The notes under the pieces are model-generated. The model was not told the DNA's origin and ran no database searches. It worked only from the letters and a program-made list of their open reading frames with translations. Made by a program: the position numbers and the translations under genes. Shown piece after piece: positions 54,801-64,000 of a DNA stretch of 64,000 nucleotides. Source of the DNA: Balanoglossus misakiensis (Eukaryota > Hemichordata). The DNA is taken from contig CM082586.2 of NCBI GenBank assembly GCA_040954595.2, positions 12,090,001 through 12,154,000 on the forward strand, read 5' to 3'. Every line of letters begins with the position of its first letter. The first letter of the stretch is position 1.

Positions 54801-55690
54801 GTTACAGAATGAAAACAAATATGGAAAGAGTTATGTTGGAATGTTGTAAGGGATAGTTATATATTGCAAATAATTTAATTTCTTACATCATAAATGAAAT
54901 TCAAAGAATGGTCAAATAACGGGCCATGTTTTACTATAAAGACTTAATATGTATAGTTTGAAGGCTTTGTTTTGGAATAACGAATTCTCTACAAGATTTA
55001 AGTGTAACAGTTACAGAATGAAAACAAATATGGAAAGAGTTATGCCGGAATGTTGTAAGGAATAGATTAATATTGCAAATAATTTAATTTCTTACATCAT
55101 AAAATGAATTCAAAGAATGGTCACATAACTGGATATGTTTTACTAAAAAGACTTATGTTATAGTTTCAAGGCTTTGTTTTGGAATAACGAATTCTCTACA
55201 AGATTTAAGTGGAACAGTCACAGAATGAAAACAAATATGGAAAGAGATATGCTGGAATGTTGTAAGGGATAGATTAATATTGCAAATAATTTAATTTCTT
55301 ACATCATAAATGGAATTCAAAGAAACGTCACGTAACAGGATATGTATAGTTTCAAGGCTTTGTTTTGGAATAACGAATTCTCTACAAGATTTAAGTGGAA
55401 CAGTCACAGAATGAAAACAAATATGGAAAGAGTTATGCTGGAATGTTGTAAGGGATAGATTAATATTGCAAATAATTTAAATTCTTACATCATAAAATGA
55501 ATTCAAAGAATGGTCACATAACTGGATATGTTTTACTAAAAAGACTTATGTTATAGTTTCAAGGCTTTGTTTTGGAATAACGAATTCTCTACACGATTTA
55601 AGTGGAACAGTTACAGAATGAAAACAAATATGGAAAGAGTTATGTTGGAATGTTGTAAGGGATAGTTATATATTGCAAATAATTTAATTT
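51898..55690 (+). repeat. Higher-order repeat: 809 bp tetramer, present as two pairs
   Basis: Short units start at 51898 and 52707, and again at 54507 and 55316, each pair 809 bp apart. The tetramer is 186, 207, 209 and 207 bp, with TACACGATTTAAG in the second unit and AAGTGTAACAG in the third. The pairs are offset by 1800 bp in part (52981 and 54781), so the tetramer itself sits in a larger duplicated block. Confidence 0.85.
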
Positions 55691-56579
55691 CTTACATCAT
55701 AAATGAAATTCAAAGAATGGTCAAATAACGGGCCATGTTTTACTATAAAGACTTAATATGTATAGTTTGAAGGCTTTGTTTTGGAATAACGAATTCTCTA
55801 CAAGATTTAAGTGTAACAGTTACAGAATGAAAACAAATATGGAAAGAGTTATGCCGGAATGTTGTAAGGAATAGATTAATATTGCAAATAATTTAATTTC
55901 TTACATCATAAATGGAATTCAAAGAATGGTCACATAACGGGCCATGTTTTACAAAAAGACTTATGTATAGTTTCAAGGCTTTGTTTTGGAATAACGAATT
56001 CTCTACAAGATTTAAGTGGAACAGTCACAGAATGAAAACAAATATGGAAAGAGATATGCTGGAATGTTGTAAGGGATAGATTAATATTGCAAATAATTTA
56101 ATTTCTTACATCATAAAATGAATTCAAAGAATGGTCACATAACAGGATATGTTTTACTAAAAAGACTTATGTTATAGTTTCAAGGCTTTGTTTTGGAATA
56201 ACGAATTCTCTACAAGATTTAATTGGAACAGTTACAGAATGAAAACAAATATGGAAAGAGTTATGCCGGAATGTTGTAAGGAATAGATTAATATTGCAAA
56301 TAATTTAATTTCTTACATCATAAATGGAATTCAAAGAAACGTCACGTAACAGGATATGTATAGTTTCAAGGCTTTGTTTTGGAATAACGAATTCTCTACA
56401 AGATTTAAGTGGAACAGTCACAGAATGAAAACAAATATGGAAAGAATTATGCTGGAATGTTGTAAGGGATAGATTAAAATTGCAAATAATTTAATTTCTT
56501 ACATCATAAAATGAATTCAAAGAATGGTCACATAACTGGATATGTTTTACTAAAAAGACTTATGTTATAGTTTCAAGGC

Positions 56580-59500
56580 TTTGTTTTGGAATAACGAATT
56601 CTCTACACGATTTAAGTGGAACAGTTACAGAATGAAAACAAATATGGAAAGAGTTATGTTGGAATGTTGTAAGGGATAGATTAATATTGCAAATAATTTA
56701 AATTCTTACATCATAAAATGAATTCAAAGAATGGTCACATAACTGGATATGTTTTACTAAAAAGACTTATGTTATAGTTTCAAGGCTTTGTTTTGGAATA
56801 ACGAATTCTCTACACGATTTAAGTGGAACAGTTACAGAATGAAAACAAATATGGAAAAAGTTATGTTGGAATGTTGTAAGGGATAGTTATATATTGCAAA
56901 TAATTTAATTTCTTACACCATCAATGAAATTCAAAGAATGGTCAAATAACGGGCCATGTTTTACTATAAAGACTTAATATGTATAGTTTGAAGGCTTTGT
57001 TTTGGAATAACGAATTCTCTACAAGATTTAAGTGTAACAGTTACAGAATGAAAACAAATATGGAAAGAGTTATGCCGGAATGTTGTAAGGGATAGATTAA
57101 TATTGCAAATAATTTAATTTCTTACATCATAAATGGAATTCACAGAATGGTCACATAACAGGATATGTTTTACTAAAAAGACTTATGTTATAGTTTCAAG
57201 GCTTTGTTTTGGAATAACGAACTCTCTACAAGATTTAAGTGGAACAGTCACAGAATGAAAACAAATATGGAAAGAGTTATGCCAGAATGTTGTAAGGAAT
57301 AGATTAATATTGCAAATAATTTAATTTCTTACATCATAAATGGAATTCAAAGAATCGTCACGTAACAGGATATGTATAGTTTCAAGGCTTTGTTTTGGAA
57401 TAACGAATTCTCTACAGGATTTAAGTGGAACAGTCACAGAATGAAAACAAATATGGAAAGAGTTATGCTGGAATGTTGTAAGGGATAGATTAATATTGCA
57501 AATAATTTAATTACTTAGATCATAAATGGAATTCAAAGAATGGTCACATAACGGGCCATGTTTTACTAAAAAGACTTATGTATAGTTTCAAGGCTTTGCT
57601 TTGGAATAACGAATTCTCTCCAAGATTTAAGTTGAACAGTTACAGAATGAAAACAAATATTCAAATATTTATGCTGGAATGTTGTAAGGGATAGATTAAT
57701 ATTGCAAATAATTTAATTTCTTACATCATAAAATGAATTCAAAGAATGGTCACATAACTGGATATGTTTTACTAAAAAGACTTATGTTATAGTTTCAAGG
57801 CTTTGTTATGGAATAACGAATTCTCTACAAGATTTAAGTGGAACAGTCACAGAATGAAAACAAATATGGAAAGAGATATGCTGGAATGTTGTAAGGGATA
57901 GATTAATATTGCAAATAATTTAATTTCTTCCATCATAAATGGAATTCAAAGAATGGTCACATAACGGGCCATGTTTTACAAAAAGACTTATGTATAGTTT
58001 CAAGGCTTTGTTTTGGAATAACGAATTCTCTTCAAGATTTAAGTGGAACAGTCACAGAATGAAAACAAATATGGAAAGAGTTATGCTGGAATGTTGTAAG
58101 GGATAGATTAATATTGCAAATAATTTAAATTCTTACATCATAAATGAAATTCAAAGAATGGTCAAATAACGAGCCATGTTTTACTAAAAAGACTTAATAT
58201 GTATAGTTTCAAGGCTTTGTTTTGGAATAACGAATTCTCTACAAGATTTAAGTGGAACAGTTACAGATTGAAAACTAATATGGAAAGAGTTATGTTGGAA
58301 TGTTGTAAGGGATAGTTATATATTGCAAATAATTTAATTTCTTACATCATAAATGAAATTCAAAGAATGGTCAAATAACGGGCCATGTTTTACTAAAAAG
58401 ACTTAATATGTATAGTTTGAAGGCTTTGTTTTGAAATAACGAATTCTCTACAAGATTTAAGTTGAACTGTCACAGAATGAAAACAAATATGGAAAGCGTT
58501 ATGCCGGAATGTTGTAAGGGATAGATTAATATTGCAAATAATTTAATTTCTTACATCATAAATGGAATTCAAAGAATGTTCACATAACGGGCCATGTTTT
58601 ACAAAAAGACTTATGTATAGTTTCAAGGCTTTGTTTTGGAATAACGAATTCTCTACAAGATTTAAGTGGAACAGTCACAGAATGAAAACAAATATGGAAA
58701 GAGATATGCTGGAATGTTGTAAGGGATAGATTAATATTGCAAATAATTTAATTTCTTACATCATAAAATGAATTCAAAGAATGGTCACATAACAGGATAT
58801 GTTTTACTAAAAAGACTTATGTTATAGTTTCAAGGCTTTGTTTTGGAATAACGAATTCTCTACAAGATTTAAGTGGAACAGTTACAGAATGAAAACAAAT
58901 ATGGAAAGAGTTATGCCGGAATGTTGTAAGGAATAGATTAATATTGCAAATAATTTAATTTCTTACATCATAAATGGAATTCAAAGAAACGTCACGTAAC
59001 AGGATATGTATAGTTTCAAGGCTTTGTTTTGGAATAACGAATTCTCTACAAGATTAAAGTGGAACAGTCACAGAATGAAAACAAATATGGAAAGAGTTAT
59101 GCTGGAATGTTGTAAGGGATAGATTAATATTGCAAATAATTTAATTTCTTACATTATAAAATGAATTCAAAGAATGGTCACATAACTGGATATGTTTTAC
59201 TAAAAAGACTTATGTTATAGTTTCAAGGCTTTGTTTTGGAATAACGAATTCTCTACAAGATTTAAGTGGAACAGTTACAGAATGAAAACAAATATGGAAA
59301 GAGTTATGCCGGAATGTTGTAAGGAATAGATTAATATTGCAAATAATTTAATTTCTTACATCATAAATGGAATTCAAAGAAACGTCACGTAACAGGATAT
59401 GTATAGTTTCAAGGCTTTGTTTTGGAATAACGAATTCTCTACAAGATTAAAGTGGAACAGTCACATAATGAAAACAAATATGGAAAGAGTTATGCTGGAA

Positions 59501-61000
59501 TGTTGTAAGGGATAGATTAATATTGCAAATAATTTAATTTCTTACATTATAAAATGAATTCAAAGAATGGTCACATAACTGGATATGTTTTACTAAAAAG
59601 ACTTATGTTATAGTTTCAAGGCTTTGTTTTGGAATAACGAATTCTCTACACGATTTAAGTGGAACAGTTACAGAATGAAAACAAATATGGAAAGAGTTAT
59701 GTTGGAATGTTGTAAGGGATAGATTAATATTGCAAATAATTTAAATTCTTACATCATAAAATGAATTCAAAGAATGGTCACATAACTGGATATGTTTTAC
59801 TAAAAAGACTTATGTTATAGTTTCAAGGCTTTGTTTTGGAATAACGAATTCTCTACACGATTTAAGTGGAACAGTTACAGAATGAAAACAAATATGGAAA
59901 GAGTTATGTTGGAATGTTGTAAGGGATAGTTATATATTGCAAATAATTTAATTTCTTACACCATCAATGAAATTCAAAGAATGGTCAAATAACGGGCCAT
60001 GTTTTACTATAAAGACTTAATATGTATAGTTTGAAGGCTTTGTTTTGGAATAACGAATTCTCTACAAGATTTAAGTGTAACAGTTACAGAATGAAAACAA
60101 ATATGGAAAGAGTTATGCCGGAATGTTGTAAGGGATAGATTAATATTGCAAATAATTTAATTTCTTACATCATAAATGGAATTCACAGAATGGTCACATA
60201 ACAGGATATGTTTTACTAAAAAGACTTATGTTATAGTTTCAAGGCTTTGTTTTGGAATAACGAACTCTCTACAAGATTTAAGTGGAACAGTCACAGAATG
60301 AAAACAAATATGGAAAGAGTTATGCCAGAATGTTGTAAGGAATAGATTAATATTGCAAATAATTTAATTTCTTACATCATAAATGGAATTCAAACAATCG
60401 TCACGTAACAGGATATGTATAGTTTCAAGGCTTTGTTTTGGAATAACGAATTCTCTACAGGATTTAAGTGGAACAGTCACAGAATGAAAACAAATATGGA
60501 AAGAGTTATGCTGGAATGTTTTAAGGGATAGATTAATTTTGCAAATAATTTAATTACTTAGATCATAAATGGAATTCAAAGAATGGTCACATAACGGGCC
60601 ATGTTTTACTAAAAAGACTTATGTATAGTTTCAAGGCTTTGCTTTGGAATAACGAATTCTCTCCAAGATTTAAGTTGAACAGTTACAGAATGAAAACAAA
60701 TATTCAAATATTTATGCTGGAATGTTGTAAGGGATAGATTAATATTGCAAATAATTTAATTTCTTACATCATAAAATGAATTCAAAGAATGGTCACATAA
60801 CTGGATATGTTTTACTAAAAAGACTTATGTTATAGTTTCAAGGCTTTGTTATGGAATAACGAATTCTCTACAAGATTTAAGTGGAACAGTCACAGAATGA
60901 AAACAAATATGGAAAGAGATATGCTGGAATGTTGTAAGGGATAGATTAATATTGCAAATAATTTAATTTCTTCCATCATAAATGGAATTCAAAGAATGGT
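56580..61000 (+). repeat. Block duplicated at 3043 bp offset
   Basis: Rare variants recur in order at +3043: CACCATCAATGAAATTC (about 56916 and 59959), GAACTCTCTAC (about 57219 and 60262), TTACTTAGATC (about 57511 and 60554), AGGCTTTGCT (57591 and 60634) and CAAATATTTATGCTGG. A two-monomer duplication of 393 bp lies between them (AGATTAAAGTGG at 59051 and 59444, ACATTATAAAATG at 59151 and 59544). Confidence 0.83.
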
Positions 61001-61401
61001 CACATAACGGGCCATGTTTTACAAAAAGACTTATGTATAGTTTCAAGGCTTTGTTTTGGAATAACGAATTCTCTACACGATTTAAGTGGAACAGTTACAT
61101 AATGAAAACAAATATGGAAAGAGTTATGTTGGAATGTTGTAAGGGAGAGTTATATATTGCAAATAATTTAATTTCTTACATCATAAATGAAATTCAAAGA
61201 ATGGTCAAATAACGGGCCATGTTTTACTATAAAGACTTAATATGTATAGTTTGAAGGCTTTGTTTTGGAATAACGAATTCTCTACAAGATTTAAGTGTAA
61301 CAGTTACAGAATGAAAACAAATATGGAAAGAGTTATGCCGGAATGTTGTAAGGAATAGATTAATATTGCAAATAATTTAATTTCTTACATCATAAATGGA
61401 A

Positions 61402-63427
61402 TTCAAAGAAACGTCACGTAACAGGATATGTATAGTTTCAAGGCTTTGTTTTGGAATAACGAATTCTCTACAAGATTTAAGTGGCACAGTCACAGAATGA
61501 AAACAAATATGGAAAGAGTTATGCTGAAATGTTGTAAGGGATAGATTAATATTGCATAAAATTTAATTTCTTACATCATAAATGGAATTCAAAGAATGGT
61601 CACATAACGGGATATGTTTAACTAAAAAGACTTATGTTATAGTTTCAAGTCTTTGTTTTGGAATAACGAATTCTCTACAAGATTTAAGTGGAACAGTCAC
61701 AGAATGAAAACAAATATGGAAAGAGATATGCTGGAATGTTGTAAGGGATAGATTAATATTGCAAATAATTTAATTTCTTACATCATAAATGGAATTCAAA
61801 GAATGGTCACATAACGGGCCATGTTTTACAAAAAGACTTATGTATAGTTTCAAGGCTTTGTTTTGGAATAACGAATTCTCTAAAAGATTTAAGTGGAACA
61901 GTCACAGAATGAAAACAAATATGGAAAGAGTTATGCTGGAATGTTGTAAGGGATAGATTAATATAGCAAATAATTTAAATTCTTACATTAAAAATGAATT
62001 CAAAGAATGGTCACATAACTGGATATGTTTTACTAAAAAGACTTATGTTATAGTTTCAAGGCTTTGTTTTGGAATAACGAATTCTCTACACGATTTAAGT
62101 GGAACAGTTACAGAATGAAAACAAATATGGAAAGAGTTATGTTGGAATGTTGTAAGGGATAGTTATATATTGCAAATAATTTAATTTCTTACATCATAAA
62201 TGAAATTCAAAGAATGGTCAAATAACAGGCCATGTTTTACTAAAAAGACTTAATATGTATAGTTTGAAGGCTTTGTTTTGGAATAACGAATTCTCTACAA
62301 GATTTAAGTGTAACAGTTACAGAATGAAAACAAATATGGAAAGAGTTATGCCGGAATGTTGTAAGGAATAGATTAATATTGCAAATAATTTAATTTCTTA
62401 CATCATAAATGGAATTCAAAGAAACGTCACGTAACAGGATATGTATAGTTTCAAGGCTTTGTTTTGGAATAACGAATTCTCTACAAGATTTAAGTGGCAC
62501 AGTCACAGAATGAAAACAAATATGGAAAGAGTTATGCTGAAATGTTGTAAGGGATAGATTAATATTGCATAAAATTTAATTTCTTACATCATAAATGGAA
62601 TTCAAAGAATGGTCACATAACTGGATATGTTTTACTAAAAAGACTTATGTTATAGTTTCAAGGCTTTGTTTTGGAATAACGAATTCTCTACAAGATTTAA
62701 GTGGAACAGTCACATAATGAAAACAAATATGGAAAGAGATATGCTGGAATGTTGTAAGGGATAGATTAATATTGCAAATAATTTAATTTCTTACATCATA
62801 AATGGAATTCAAAGAATGGTCACATAACGGGCCATGTTTTACAAAAAGACTTATGTATAGTTTCAAGGCTTTGTTTTGGAATAACGAATTCTCTAAAAGA
62901 TTTAAGTGGAACAGTCACAGAATGAAAACAAATATGGAAAGAGTTATGCTGGAATGTTGTAAGGGATAGATTAATATAGCAAATAATTTAAATTCTTACA
63001 TTAAAAATGAATTCAAAGAATGGTCACATAACTGGATATGTTTTACTAAAAAGACTTATGTTATAGTTTCAAGGCTTTGTTTTGGAATAACGAATTCTCT
63101 ACACGATTTAAGTGGAACAGTTACAGAATGAAAACAAATATGGAAAGAGTTATGTTGGAATGTTGTAAGGGATAGTTATATATTGCAAATAATTTAATTT
63201 CTTACATCATAAATGAAATTCAAAGAATGGTCAAATAACGGGCCATGTTTTACTAAAAAGACTTAATATGTATAGTTTGAAGGCTTTGTTTTGGAATAAC
63301 GAATTCTCTACAAGATTTAAGTGTAACAGTTACAGAATGAAAACAAATATGGAAAGAGTTATGCCGGAATGTTGTAAGGAATAGATTAATATTGCAAATA
63401 ATTTAATTTCTTACATCATAAATGGAA
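61402..63427 (+). repeat. Higher-order repeat: 1013 bp pentamer, two full copies and a partial third
   Basis: Short units begin at 61402, 62415 and 63428, exactly 1013 bp apart. The marker GTGGCACAG occurs at 61481, 62494 and 63507. Other shared markers are CTCTAAAAGATTTAAG, AATATAGCAAATAATTTAAA and TTACATTAAAAATG. The copies differ in only a few positions, for instance GTCACAGAATG against GTCACATAATG. Confidence 0.88.
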
Positions 63428-64000
63428 TTCAAAGAAACGTCACGTAACAGGATATGTATAGTTTCAAGGCTTTGTTTTGGAATAACGAATTCTCTACAAG
63501 ATTTAAGTGGCACAGTCACAGAATGAAAACAAATATGGAAAGAGTTATGCTGAAATGTTGTAAGGGATAGATTAATATTGCATAAAATTTAATTTCTTAC
63601 ATCATAAATGGAATTCAAAGAATGGTCACATAACTGGATATGTTTTACTAAAAAGACTAATGTATAGGTTCAAGGCTTTGTTTTGGAATAACGAATTCTC
63701 TACAAGATTTAAGTGGAACAGTCACAAAATGAAAACAAATATGGAAAGCGTTATGCCGGAATGTTGTAAGGGATAGATTAATAATGCAAATAATTTAATT
63801 TCTTACATCATCAATGAAATTCAAAGAATGGTCAAATAACGGGCCATGTTTTACTAAAAAGATGTATGTATAGTTTCAAGGCTTTGTTTTGGAATAAAAA
63901 AATTCTCTACAAGATTTAAGTGCAACAGTCACAGAATGAAAACAAATATGGAAAGCGTTATGCCGGAATGTTGTAAGGGATAGATTAATATTGCAAACAA

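Larger units (their letters stand above)
24618..64000 (+). repeat. Tandem satellite array, right segment
   Basis: The same monomer family continues without interruption to the end of the window, where it is still in progress. Up to about 32.2 kb the repertoire resembles the left segment (patch-variant units, GTTATAAGG units, CTTATATCATAAATGG ends). From about 34-36 kb it is replaced by units with AAAGAGATATGCTGG, ACTATAAAGACTTAATATG with AAGTGTAACAGTTACAG, and TACACGATTTAAG. No gene and no further insertion are visible. Confidence 0.98.

Noticed and set aside
60982-61212. 76-codon open frame
   Set aside because: It lies wholly within satellite and exists only because one TAG changed to GAG. 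I do not call it a gene.
1-64000. CRISPR array
   Set aside because: Repeats are about 206 bp units directly abutting each other, with no short repeats separated by unique spacers. The whole unit is conserved.
1-64000. rRNA, tRNA or telomere repeats
   Set aside because: I looked for them on both strands and saw no recognisable rRNA core, tRNA A/B boxes in cloverleaf context, or short telomeric repeat runs.

Overview
This window is almost entirely one tandem satellite DNA array and holds no gene I can support. The unit is about 206 bp and 30% G+C (62 of 206 bases in a typical copy). It repeats head to tail in a single orientation from the first base to the last, about 300 copies, so the array runs past both ends. 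Long AT-rich arrays with layered higher-order repeats (HORs) and nested transposons are typical of eukaryotic centromeric, pericentromeric or other heterochromatin. I see no bacterial or viral feature. The hairpin-bearing small element at 24.3-24.6 kb reminds me of elements in marine invertebrates, perhaps bivalves, but that is a weak recollection and the species cannot be named from this sequence.

Layout: satellite 1-21429; a 1669 bp non-autonomous DNA transposon flanked by TTAA duplications, 21430-23098; satellite 23099-24294; a 323 bp composite of a strong hairpin and a small inverted-repeat element, 24295-24617; satellite 24618-64000. Both insertions split single monomers without removing array sequence.

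The monomers fall into recognisable lineages. Long units are 205, 206, 207 or 209 bp, differing by small indels at one spot. A 186 bp unit lacks 20 bp between two TATGT direct repeats. Another lineage carries a clustered patch of substitutions, and another carries the TATTCAAATAG variant. These are arranged in local HORs, including a 1199 bp hexamer (3.4-9.6 kb), a 1200 bp block duplicated with no difference I could find (13.3-15.8 kb), a 1798 bp offset block (25-28.5 kb), a 1200 bp hexamer in three copies (41.0-44.6 kb), an 809 bp tetramer (51.9-55.3 kb) and a 1013 bp pentamer (61.4-63.4 kb). A block at 33.2-36 kb recurs about 11.65-12.28 kb further on.

The array has two domains with different monomer sets, changing over at about 32-34 kb. 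This fits separate rounds of unequal crossing over or conversion. Much variation between copies looks like CpG decay, which suggests the array is or was methylated. The value of the window lies in array evolution and the two inserted elements. I found no novel enzymatic or defence system.
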